A stretch of DNA of 38,789 nt from assembly GCA_023436495.1 (NCBI GenBank), contig JAEZIT010000133.1:1-38789 (forward strand), in the 5' to 3' direction. The number at the start of each line of letters is the position of its first letter. Position 1 is the first letter of the stretch. Positions 8,115 through 15,800 of this stretch are shown here, one piece after another. The notes below the pieces were generated by a model that saw nothing but the letters and a program-made list of their open reading frames with translations, was not told where the DNA came from and did no database searches. The DNA is from Acidobacteriota bacterium. Its GTDB lineage: Bacteria; Acidobacteriota; Blastocatellia; Pyrinomonadales; Pyrinomonadaceae. A program made the position numbers and the translations under genes.

Positions 8115-8582
8115 CTATGCGTGTCGTTTTGCCCTGATAACCTCGACCGAACACGGTGCGTGCTGAACGACTGCCATCGACACGCTGCCAACGAGCACCC
8201 GCTTCCACGTATTTAAACCCCGCGAACCGACAACCACCATGTCCGAACCATCTCGTTCCGCCTCTTCTACGATCACTTGTTCGGGTGATTGCTTGTAACC
8301 CGCCGTGATTAGTTCGGACGTGACCTCTATTTCGGATTCCGCGTTGTCGCGGAGAATTCCGCTATATTCTTCAAGCAGCTCATTTCCGCGGGCGACATTT
8401 TCCGCATACTCGCGCCCTGCCGCTTCGGCACCGACGCCCATCAGGTCCGGCAGCGGCGGGATGAATGATTCGACCACATGTATAACGCGAATCGACGTTC
8501 CCGACCTCCAGGGCCTGCGCGATGTCACTTCGACGGCCTGCCTGCTATCAGGCGAACTGTCCACGGCGATGAGTATTTTCAT
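8115..8582 (-). CDS. Universal stress protein (UspA family)
   Basis: A single 155-residue Usp domain: MKILIAVDSS at the start and the ATP-binding signature VVGSRG-x9-GSVS near the C-terminus (G-x2-G-x9-G-S). It ends in VQHAPCSVEVIRA, the usual last strand. AAGGAGC lies just upstream of the ATG. It is embedded between the Mo subunit and the ferredoxin subunit of the nitrate-reductase operon, so it is co-expressed with them. Nucleotide-dependent tuning or chaperoning during anaerobic respiration is an inference. Confidence 0.92.
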   Translation of the reverse strand: MKILIAVDSSPDSRQAVEVTSRRPWRSGTSIRVIHVVESFIPPLPDLMGVGAEAAGREYAENVARGNELLEEYSGILRDNAESEIEVTSELITAGYKQSPEQVIVEEAERDGSDMVVVGSRGLNTWKRVLVGSVSMAVVQHAPCSVEVIRAKRHA

Positions 8583-8604
8583 TTGGCTGCTCCTTTTATA
8601 TTAA

Positions 8605-10845
8605 TTAAATTTGTGTACGACCCATCTGCACCTCACTGAGCGAAGTTCCCTTCCTCGTCTTTCCAAGGATGGGCAGCTCTCGTGAATGGATCTTTTCGAT
8701 CCGCGCTGCACATGCCTTGAACTCCGGGATCTTCGACGTCGGATCAAGCGCGGGATTTGTCAGCTGGTTGACCGCCAACTCCTCGCCCCAATGGTACGGA
8801 ATAAATATTGTATCGGGGCGGATCGTCCGCACGAGAAGCGCGGGAAACACGCCGTCGCCGCGTCGCGAAACGACCTTGACCCGTTCGCCGTCCCGGACAT
8901 CCATGTTGGCGGCGGTATCGGGATGAATCTCGACGTAAGGTTCGGGGCATTGATCGACGAGAAATTTGATCCTTCGTGTCTGGTTGCCGGAAAGATATTG
9001 GTAAACGACACGTCCGCTGGTAAGTATCAGCGGATATTCATCGTCGGGCTTTTCATCGGCTCCGACGTATTCCACCGCATGGAACTTTGCTTTACCGTCC
9101 GGATGATAGAACTTTTCCTCAAACATACGCGGCGTGCCTTTGTGGTCCGCGCTCGGGCACGGCCAAAAGACGCCGTTTTGAGCATCGATCTTCTCATAAG
9201 TTATCCCGAGATAATCTGCGTTACCGCCATGTGAGGCAACCCGCAGCTCGTCAAATATCTCCCGCGGGCTATTGAAATTGAAATACTTCTCGCGGCCGAG
9301 GCGTTTTGCTAGTTCATTAATGATCCACCACTCCGGCTTTGCTTCGCCGGGTGGGTCGACGGCCTTGTTGATTTTAACAACACGCGCCTCGCTGTTCGCG
9401 GTGACTCCTTCGTCCTCGGCCCAAGTCGTACCGGGCAGTACGACGTCGGCATAACGGGCGGCTTCGGACATAAAGAAATCAATACAAACATTGAATTCGA
9501 GCCCCTCGAGCGACTCGCGGATGCGATTAGTGTCAGGCAGCGAGACCATTCCGTTGTTGCATGCGGATAAAAGTGCGCGGATCTCGCCCGAGCGCATTTT
9601 GTCAAACATGTCAACGACAGACACGCCCGCCTGCGGCAGTTCGTCTTCAGGAAGTCCCCATATCTCGCAGACCTGCCTGCGGTGTTCTGGATTCATGATC
9701 GAACGCTGCCCGGGCAGCTGATCCGCCTTTTGGCCGTGTTCGCGCCCGCCTTGGCCGTTCCCTTGTCCGGTTATGGTCCCGTAGCCGCGTCCCGGTGCGC
9801 CGATCTTTCCCGTGGCCAGAACCAGATTGATGTAGCTAAGTACGTTATTGACACCATTTGTATGATGTTCGATACCGCGAGCGTGCATGACAATTCCGGT
9901 CCTCGCGCGGCCGTAGAGCTGCGCGGCCTTGACGATCTTTTCAGCCGGGACGCCGCTGATTTCGCTCGCGATCTGGGGGGTATACTTCAGGGCCGTTTCG
10001 CGGGTTTGGTCCCAATCGTTTGTGCGGCTGTCAATAAACGGCTGGTCAATGAAACCTTCGTTGATGAGGACGTTTAGCATGCCGTTCGCGACAGCGACGT
10101 CAGTTCCCGGTTTTAGCTGAAGGTGCAGGTCGCCCTGACGCGCCGTGGCGGTCTCACGCGGGTCGATGACGATCCAGCGGCCGCCATTGTCACGCTGCTG
10201 CCAGAGAAATTTATTCAGAACGGGAAATGTCTCGGCACAGTTAGCCCCAGCAATAATAAGTACTTCAGCAAGCGGAATGTCGCTCCACGGGTTTGCCGCT
10301 CGGTCGATGCCAAATGCCTTGTTATTGCCGGCGGCGGCAGAAACCATACACAGACGACCGTTATAATCGATATATCGGGTGCCAAGGCCTGCACGAGCGA
10401 ATTTGCCCATAACATAGGTCTTCTCGGTCGTCAGCGAAGAACCCGAATAAATCCCGACGGCGTCCTTTCCGTACTTGGCTTGTATCTCCGTGAACTTGGA
10501 GACGATAAGGTCTAGGGCTTCATCCCAACTCGCCTGTTCGAACTTACCGTTTCGTTTGATCAGCGGATGAAGCAAACGGTCGGGATGATGCGTCTGAAGA
10601 TATGCGGTTACACCCTTCGGGCAGAGCCTGCCTTCATTGACGGGAAAATCATACCGCGGCTCGAATCCGACGACGTGATTTTTTTCGACCAGCAAATTCA
10701 TTCCGCATTGCACCGCACAGTATGGACAATGCGTTGGGACGATCCGGTCGATGACACGGTCCGCCTGCCAACCTCCTATCGGCGCATCGTGTAGATGAGG
10801 GCCGAACCGCTCGATGATGTTTTCCAGGTTTTCAACCTTTGACAT
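8605..10845 (-). CDS. Molybdopterin oxidoreductase, NasA/NarB-like nitrate reductase catalytic subunit
   Basis: This 746-residue member of the DMSO-reductase family has an N-terminal [4Fe-4S] site (C40, C43, C47, C75; CPYCAVQC...GRLCPKG). The likely Mo ligand is C166 in NGRLCMVSAAAG, the Cys-Met context of Nap/Nas nitrate reductases rather than the Cys/Sec-His of formate dehydrogenases. GQGGREHGQKADQLPG (about residues 365-385) is another nitrate-reductase-like stretch. The C-terminal MoCo-binding domain is complete (LTSGRVVYQYLSGNQTRR). No Tat signal is present, so it is predicted cytoplasmic. NarK and YwiC-like neighbours support nitrate as substrate. A formate dehydrogenase-like activity is the main alternative. 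Confidence 0.85.
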   Translation of the reverse strand: MSKVENLENIIERFGPHLHDAPIGGWQADRVIDRIVPTHCPYCAVQCGMNLLVEKNHVVGFEPRYDFPVNEGRLCPKGVTAYLQTHHPDRLLHPLIKRNGKFEQASWDEALDLIVSKFTEIQAKYGKDAVGIYSGSSLTTEKTYVMGKFARAGLGTRYIDYNGRLCMVSAAAGNNKAFGIDRAANPWSDIPLAEVLIIAGANCAETFPVLNKFLWQQRDNGGRWIVIDPRETATARQGDLHLQLKPGTDVAVANGMLNVLINEGFIDQPFIDSRTNDWDQTRETALKYTPQIASEISGVPAEKIVKAAQLYGRARTGIVMHARGIEHHTNGVNNVLSYINLVLATGKIGAPGRGYGTITGQGNGQGGREHGQKADQLPGQRSIMNPEHRRQVCEIWGLPEDELPQAGVSVVDMFDKMRSGEIRALLSACNNGMVSLPDTNRIRESLEGLEFNVCIDFFMSEAARYADVVLPGTTWAEDEGVTANSEARVVKINKAVDPPGEAKPEWWIINELAKRLGREKYFNFNSPREIFDELRVASHGGNADYLGITYEKIDAQNGVFWPCPSADHKGTPRMFEEKFYHPDGKAKFHAVEYVGADEKPDDEYPLILTSGRVVYQYLSGNQTRRIKFLVDQCPEPYVEIHPDTAANMDVRDGERVKVVSRRGDGVFPALLVRTIRPDTIFIPYHWGEELAVNQLTNPALDPTSKIPEFKACAARIEKIHSRELPILGKTRKGTSLSEVQMGRTQI

Positions 10846-10852
10846 AGATCAA

Positions 10853-11260
10853 TTAAGAAGAATGAGCGCGATTGCCGCGAAATCTTGCCGCGAGATATGG
10901 CGCTGCGGCCATGAACAGGAGCCCGATCGGCATAAGTCCGCCGCGGGCGATATCGTAATCCTCAAACACTCGCTCGCGCGAAAGCCCGGGCAACGGCGCG
11001 ATGATCGTAAATTCAAAACCCAGCGTCAAAATTACCCATGTAACTCCAACTAGAAGAAGTTTGCCGACACCAAATGCTCCGATCCAACGGATCGACAAAT
11101 AAGCTATCGTGCCAATGATCACGCAGCCAACAAAAACCCCGATTTGTCTAGCGCGAAACCCGCCGATCAACGGGTCGAGGAACATTGTCCGCAGAATGCC
11201 GTGGACAGTTTCCGCAAAAATTATCACTATCCAAACGGCAGCGCCGCGAAGAAGAAACAT
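10853..11260 (-). CDS. Uncharacterised four-TM protein of the nitrate-reductase operon
   Basis: This 135-residue protein has about four hydrophobic helices (roughly 4-22, 40-58, 66-88 and 105-125). It contains conserved-looking polar motifs in otherwise hydrophobic sequence: AETVHGILRTMFLDPLIG near residue 16, RARQIGVFVG near 36 and EDYDIARGGLMPIG near 100. It lies 3 bp after the cytochrome b gene and 7 bp before the Mo subunit gene. I do not recognise a named family. As an operon-embedded membrane protein it may be a subunit or assembly factor of the complex. Confidence 0.8.
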   Translation of the reverse strand: MFLLRGAAVWIVIIFAETVHGILRTMFLDPLIGGFRARQIGVFVGCVIIGTIAYLSIRWIGAFGVGKLLLVGVTWVILTLGFEFTIIAPLPGLSRERVFEDYDIARGGLMPIGLLFMAAAPYLAARFRGNRAHSS

Positions 11261-11263
11261 CTT

Positions 11264-12352
11264 CTATTCTTCGCCTGCCCGCGTTCCGTAAAAGACGGGC
11301 TCGCTCTTGTCCGGTAGGCCTGCGTAAGCAAGGCCGCGCATCACGCGCTTACACCGCGGACAGTAATCCTGTAATGTATGCCCATTCTCGAGTTGGTAAT
11401 CGAACCCGAGCTTATCAACCACGCCCTTCAAGTCGTCGAGCCACATTTTGCCGACGAACATCGTTCCGCAACGCGGACAAACCGCTTGTTCCATATCGGC
11501 TGAGCGCCGCTGATAGAGTTCAACACCGATCGATGCGGGCCGCTGGACGATATGGAACAGCTTTCCAAACGGAATAAAGAACAGCGTCATGATAACGACC
11601 GCTTGGTGCGACAGTGCGATGAACGAATACATATAGCCGTCGAACCAAAGGCTCGAAGCCGTCAGCATCAGTCCCGAAACTGATATGGCGATCAGCAGCA
11701 TGTGCGGCGTGAAATCCAGCAGGAACGTTTGGTACGCTATGGCGCCGCGATCCTTGAGCCGTCGATGGATGGCGATCGCACAGCCCGCGATGACCATGAT
11801 CGCCGTGAAATCCAAAGCGTGAAACGTGACCCATGCCAGCAGGCTGCGACCTTCCAATAACTGGAGTGGAAAACCGAATAGGTAGGCGCGATAGCCCGTG
11901 TTGCCTTCCAGCTTAAAATGGATCCAACCGAATACGAGCGGAAATGTAATGAGCGCTGAAAATATGCATCCCCACATAATCAGCAGGTGCATCAGCCACC
12001 GCTGTGTGCCCCGTTTGAAAATGAACCGCTGCTCGATAAGGTTTGTCGCGACCGTCTTCGACGCGAATGCCGTATTTCGGAAAAGCGTCTCACGTTGGAA
12101 GAAAAGTTTGAGTCCGCGAATGAAATAAGCCCGTGTCGCCGGCCGCTGCAGCCACAGCGCGTACCTAAAAAATATCGCCCCGAATGCTACGATGCTTGCG
12201 ACCGTATAACCAAAAAGCGCAGAATCGAAATGTTCAAGATTGCGTGACCCGATGATGACGAGAGCGGTAAGCAGAGCGGACGCCGCTATACCGATGATCG
12301 TGGGCTGCCGGTAGTCGACCGAGCCGTTCTCAGAATTTATTTTTGTTGCCAT
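11264..12352 (-). CDS. NarI/HdrE-like membrane cytochrome b with C-terminal zinc ribbon
   Basis: This 362-residue protein has about six transmembrane helices. Histidines in or near helices (QRWLMHLLIMWG, WVTFHALDF, ALSHQAVVI, FGKLFHIVQRP) are candidates for heme b ligands, as in NarI and HdrE-type cytochromes. After residue 280 a soluble tail has CPRCG and CPRCK pairs 35 residues apart, a zinc-ribbon or rubredoxin-like site. A longer frame from a TTG at 12385 exists; the ATG at 12352 is preferred, though no good ribosome-binding site precedes it. As first gene of the operon and its quinol-facing candidate, it probably oxidises menaquinol for the Mo enzyme. Confidence 0.75.
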   Translation of the reverse strand: MATKINSENGSVDYRQPTIIGIAASALLTALVIIGSRNLEHFDSALFGYTVASIVAFGAIFFRYALWLQRPATRAYFIRGLKLFFQRETLFRNTAFASKTVATNLIEQRFIFKRGTQRWLMHLLIMWGCIFSALITFPLVFGWIHFKLEGNTGYRAYLFGFPLQLLEGRSLLAWVTFHALDFTAIMVIAGCAIAIHRRLKDRGAIAYQTFLLDFTPHMLLIAISVSGLMLTASSLWFDGYMYSFIALSHQAVVIMTLFFIPFGKLFHIVQRPASIGVELYQRRSADMEQAVCPRCGTMFVGKMWLDDLKGVVDKLGFDYQLENGHTLQDYCPRCKRVMRGLAYAGLPDKSEPVFYGTRAGEE

Positions 12353-12510
12353 ACCGGACGTAAAGCCTTTACTGCTAACCTCCAAGCAAAAAATATTCCG
12401 TACTTACAAGGATAGAACACGAATGGAAAATCTCCAAGACTTTTGCGTTGGTAGTAAACGCGCTCGCCGCGACAAGGCGCAAAAATACCGCGAACAGGTC
12501 CGCGTTGAAT

Positions 12511-12524
12511 GTGGAGATTTCCAC
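12511..12524. promoter_or_regulatory. Palindrome GTGGA-N4-TCCAC upstream of the nitrate-reductase operon
   Basis: A perfect 5+5 inverted repeat lies in the 188-bp gap between the DUF7009-like gene and the cytochrome b gene. The same gap has a longer-range TTTTGCG/CGCAAAA repeat (12441-12484). I could not find a convincing -35/-10 pair. A role as an operator is only possible. Confidence 0.25.
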
Positions 12525-12540
12525 GCAGATTGAACGTCGG

Positions 12541-12927
12541 TCAGCAATTCTCCGCGATCGACGGGTTCGGAAAAGCCTTCGACTCGTCCTCACCTTTACG
12601 CGGTTTAAGGCACGCGAAGTCTTTTTCGATCAACACGCGCAAAGTTTTGTCCGGGCCGACAGGTATATCCGCGTCGATACCGACATCGTCGCCGTCAACC
12701 CATTGCATAGCAATGGATTGCGGCACAGAAATCGTTATTTTATTCGATTCGATCGACGCGTTTACGGAATCGATGTCGTCAGTCGAAGAAAGATAATACG
12801 TCAAACGTTGATCGGGCCGCGGGCCGAATTCTATCGCTTCGGAGACGCTGCCGGCATCGGCGAACTGACGAATATCGGACTGATCGAGCCGCAATCGAAC
12901 CGAATTTTTCCTGACCCGTAATTTCAT
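12541..12927 (-). CDS. Conserved small protein, DUF7009-like
   Basis: This 128-residue soluble protein starts MKLRVRKNSVRLRL and contains EFGPRPDQRLTYYL, then NKITISVPQSIAMQWV, and ends with IEKDFACLKP followed by an acidic tail closing in a Cys. I recognise the family (MKLRI-xx-NSIRLRL starts and IEKDFxCL ends recur in many bacteria) but it has no known function. The ATG at 12927 is used; one four codons earlier is possible. It is divergent from the RIC gene and upstream of the nitrate-reductase operon with a 188-bp gap, so co-transcription is uncertain. Confidence 0.8.
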   Translation of the reverse strand: MKLRVRKNSVRLRLDQSDIRQFADAGSVSEAIEFGPRPDQRLTYYLSSTDDIDSVNASIESNKITISVPQSIAMQWVDGDDVGIDADIPVGPDKTLRVLIEKDFACLKPRKGEDESKAFPNPSIAENC

Positions 12928-13028
12928 GACCAGAATCATATCAAATCCAATGCCGATGTGTTGCGATAGAGTCAGTCAAGTCTTTGGCTTGTAGTTTGCA
13001 TAAGATTCAACACCGGAGGTTTTTATAA

Positions 13029-13757
13029 ATGCAGAATATTTCGAATATGACGATACGCGATATAGCGGTAGCAGAACCGGCAACGACGCGTGTCTTTGAG
13101 GAATTTAAGATTGACTACTGTTGCGGCGGCGGTAAATTGTTTGCCGACGCGTGCAGTGCTGTTGGCGTGGCTCCGCAAGTTGTAAGCGAGAAGATCGACG
13201 CCGTTCTCGGCAGAAACTCATCTGACGAAGTCCCGGAAAGAAAAGGCACTTCGGAGCTGATCCAATACATCATCGACAAGCATCATGTTTTTACGCGGAA
13301 CGAGATCGTGCGGCTAGCGGCACTGGCGGATAAAGTCGCGTCAAAGCATGGGGGCAACCATCCTGAGCTCAATGAGGTCCGCGAGGCTTTCTCGATTCTC
13401 GGCAACGATCTCATTTCACACATGGCGAAAGAAGAGATGATGCTCTTTCCGTATATCGAACGCCTGGATATCGCCAAGCGAAAGGAGCTTCCCATTCCAT
13501 TCGCTCCGTTCGGCACCGTGAATAATCCGATACGAATGATGTGCACGGAACATGACGAGGCGGGCAATATTCTGAAAAGGCTGCGAAGCCTGACCGCCGA
13601 TTATACGGTTCCGGACGATGCATGCCCGAGCTTTCGCGCTCTGTATTTCGGTCTGAATGATCTAGAATTAGACCTGCATCAGCATATCCACCTTGAAAAC
13701 AACGTCCTGTTCCCGCGGGCAGTTGAGTTGGAGAAGCACGGCCTCAACGGTCACTAA
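13029..13757 (+). CDS. ric: Iron-sulfur cluster repair di-iron protein (RIC; YtfE/ScdA family)
   Basis: This 242-residue protein has the N-terminal DUF542 domain with the diagnostic YCCGGGK (C31, C32), then a hemerythrin-like di-iron domain with HHVFTRNE, KHGGNHPEL, SHMAKEEMMLFPY, CTEHDEAG and HQHIHLENNVLFP. RIC proteins restore iron-sulfur clusters damaged by nitric oxide or oxidants. A strong GGAGG ribosome-binding site precedes the ATG. It is followed after 6 bp by the YwiC-like gene and faces away from the DUF7009-like gene across 101 bp. The location between nitrate and N2O reductase operons fits induction by reactive nitrogen. Confidence 0.95.
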   Translation: MQNISNMTIRDIAVAEPATTRVFEEFKIDYCCGGGKLFADACSAVGVAPQVVSEKIDAVLGRNSSDEVPERKGTSELIQYIIDKHHVFTRNEIVRLAALADKVASKHGGNHPELNEVREAFSILGNDLISHMAKEEMMLFPYIERLDIAKRKELPIPFAPFGTVNNPIRMMCTEHDEAGNILKRLRSLTADYTVPDDACPSFRALYFGLNDLELDLHQHIHLENNVLFPRAVELEKHGLNGH

Positions 13758-13763
13758 ATATAT

Positions 13764-14585
13764 ATGACGACGCAGCGGATGGCACCGATCGCAAAACGCA
13801 CCAATATTCCGGCAAAGTCTGTGGCTTTGCCCATCGAACACGGAGCTTGGGGATTTCTATTCGAACCGTTGTTGGCAGGCGTTATTCTTGCACCTTCCAT
13901 TGGCGGCGGATTTATCTCCGTCATGATCGTCGGCGCTTTCCTGAGTCGTCAGCCGTTGAAATTCTACCTCGGTGATTTGATCGCCGGGAAATCGCTTCCA
14001 CGCACCGGGCTCGCACGGAAATTCGCTTTTATCTTTGCAGCGATCACCATTGCGGGCTTGGCCGGAAGTCTGCTGTTCGCGTCGTGGTATAGTCTGATCC
14101 CCCTCGCGGCTGTCGCTCCGCTCGCAGTATATCTGATCGCACAGGACATCGCTCGGCAAAGCCGGCAGTTGTGGCCGGAATTGGTTGCGTCTGTTGCATT
14201 GGCATCGTCTATCACGGCGGTAGCTCTTGCGGGCGGTGTTGCGGTCGAATATTCGTTAGCATTCTGGGCGTTGATGGTGGCTCGGCTGATCCCGTCGGTC
14301 CTTTACGTTCGAAGCCGTCTGAAGCTGGAGAAAGGCAAAGATTATGACCGGATATTTACGGTCGGCAGCCACCTGGTCGCATTAGCGGCAGTGGCTGGCC
14401 TGTATTATTCCGGCCTCTCGTCTATCCTGACGGTTACGATGGCCGCGTTCTTTGCGGGCCGCGCGGCATGGGGCATTTCGGGCTATGCCAAGTCGATGTC
14501 GGCAAAGGCACTCGGTATTCGCGAAGTCATTTACGGCGTTCTTTACGCTCTCTCCATTGTCATCGGATATTACCTAAGTTTCTGA
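13764..14585 (+). CDS. YwiC-like integral membrane protein
   Basis: This 273-residue protein is almost all membrane (about eight helices). Its N-terminus has IEHGAWGFLFEPLLAG, the EHGAWG motif of the YwiC-like family, with a Lys/Arg-rich cytoplasmic loop (SRQPLKFYL). In Bacillus the founding ywiC gene lies among narK, fnr and narGHJI; here too the gene is beside nitrate-respiration genes and RIC. The fold resembles UbiA-type prenyltransferases, but no clear DxxxD motif is seen. The exact function is unknown. The stop codon abuts the stop of the convergent nos operon with no bases between. Confidence 0.85.
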   Translation: MTTQRMAPIAKRTNIPAKSVALPIEHGAWGFLFEPLLAGVILAPSIGGGFISVMIVGAFLSRQPLKFYLGDLIAGKSLPRTGLARKFAFIFAAITIAGLAGSLLFASWYSLIPLAAVAPLAVYLIAQDIARQSRQLWPELVASVALASSITAVALAGGVAVEYSLAFWALMVARLIPSVLYVRSRLKLEKGKDYDRIFTVGSHLVALAAVAGLYYSGLSSILTVTMAAFFAGRAAWGISGYAKSMSAKALGIREVIYGVLYALSIVIGYYLSF

Positions 14586-15794
14586 TCAAGTGCCCGGAAT
14601 ACGTCTCGCCACGACCCTAAATCCGAGATCGTGGTGGGACAATTCGGGTTGAAAGCTGTCGCGGTAGGCGATTTGCAGCAAAGCGTTGCTGGCACTGTAC
14701 CAAGAGCCGCCGCGGGCAACGCGCGAGCCGGGAACGTCGTCACCGTTTCTGCCTTCGATCGTCCATGGGCTGTCCTGGTTGAATGGGAGGTAAAGGCTCT
14801 GTGTCCATTCTCCGACATTCCCGCCCATGTGATAGAGCCCGTAGCGGTTCCGCCGATAACCGGCGAGCGTCTCTCCAAACCCAAATACGGTGCGTTCCGC
14901 GAGCGGATTCTTTTTCCAGTTATACGCCCCGGTCTCAGCATCGCTCAGTTCGTTCCCAAGTGAAAACTCGAAGTTGTCGGGGCCGCGAGCAGCCTTTTCC
15001 CATTCGGCCTCGGTCGGAAGGGAATAGATCCATTTTCCTTCGCCAAGACGCCGTGTCAGCCATCGGCAGTAAGCTGCGGCCTCGTACCATGTGACCCGTG
15101 TTACCGGCATATCGTCTCCGCCGAATCGCGTAAGGTCTTCGTCGCCAGCGCGCAATTCCGCGGAGGTATGGTTTTGACGTTTCGGTTTCCAGAATCGTCC
15201 GGCGATTGTCCAGTTAGAATCGTCGCGAAAACCGTCGGGCGCATCCATAAACTGGCGGAACGCGGCGTTCGTCGTTTCAAAGTCCGAGATGTAAAAGCTC
15301 TGGACCCAAACGAAATGCGGCTGTCGCGGTTTCAATCGGTCGCCGAAGAGAAAGCTGCCACTGGGCACTGGCATAAGTTTCGCGGCCGTACCGGGAATTG
15401 CCGGCGGGATTTCGGGCATCGGGCGGATGGTCAATAAAAAGCTTCCGTCATCTTCTGTTCCCTGCCGATAACCGCGGATCGTGACTGGATAATATAGCTG
15501 GCGGCCGTCGTCATCAGCCTCAATAAAATACTCTCCTGCTGCGAGCCAAACTCGGTCGGGAACTGTGTCTAAAATGAGCTCGGCATCGTCCATATTATTG
15601 CCGGCTCGGAATAGGCGCAGCTTGGCCGAGGTTGTATTTGTAAGGACTAGCTCTGTCTCATTATTGTCGTAATGGACGAAATCGGAGTGAAAGGCGTTGT
15701 ACAGATCAAATGCTTCGCGGGCCAGAAAAAGAGCAGCCGCTAAAACGACAGCCGCGGCTACGGCCAGAAAATACGTTCTTCGGTTAGCGGACAT
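14586..15794 (-). CDS. Membrane-anchored formylglycine-generating-enzyme-like (SUMF1/FGE-sulfatase) protein, last gene of nos operon
   Basis: This 402-residue protein has one N-terminal helix (about 7-25), a ~110-residue beta-rich segment, then an FGE-sulfatase (C-type-lectin-like) domain. The domain shows PVPSGSFLFGD, PVTRVTWYEAAAYCRWL, YSLPTEAEWEKAARG, YGLYHMGGNVGEW, and RGGSWYSASN ending in LGFRVVARR. The catalytic cysteines of true formylglycine enzymes in the last segment are absent, so it is probably not an oxidase of sulfatases. NirV, found with copper nitrite reductases, has the same domain. It starts 6 bp after nosY, so it belongs to the operon and faces the periplasm. A maturation or scaffold role for NosZ is inference. 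Confidence 0.88.
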   Translation of the reverse strand: MSANRRTYFLAVAAAVVLAAALFLAREAFDLYNAFHSDFVHYDNNETELVLTNTTSAKLRLFRAGNNMDDAELILDTVPDRVWLAAGEYFIEADDDGRQLYYPVTIRGYRQGTEDDGSFLLTIRPMPEIPPAIPGTAAKLMPVPSGSFLFGDRLKPRQPHFVWVQSFYISDFETTNAAFRQFMDAPDGFRDDSNWTIAGRFWKPKRQNHTSAELRAGDEDLTRFGGDDMPVTRVTWYEAAAYCRWLTRRLGEGKWIYSLPTEAEWEKAARGPDNFEFSLGNELSDAETGAYNWKKNPLAERTVFGFGETLAGYRRNRYGLYHMGGNVGEWTQSLYLPFNQDSPWTIEGRNGDDVPGSRVARGGSWYSASNALLQIAYRDSFQPELSHHDLGFRVVARRIPGT

Positions 15795-15800
15795 GACCGA

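Noticed and set aside
12375..12593. A 72-codon minus-strand frame across the gap before the nitrate-reductase operon
   Set aside because: It overlaps the DUF7009-like gene, has no ribosome-binding site and no recognisable motif.
14586..15794. True formylglycine-generating enzyme activating a sulfatase
   Set aside because: The catalytic cysteines are missing in the final conserved segment and no sulfatase gene is nearby.
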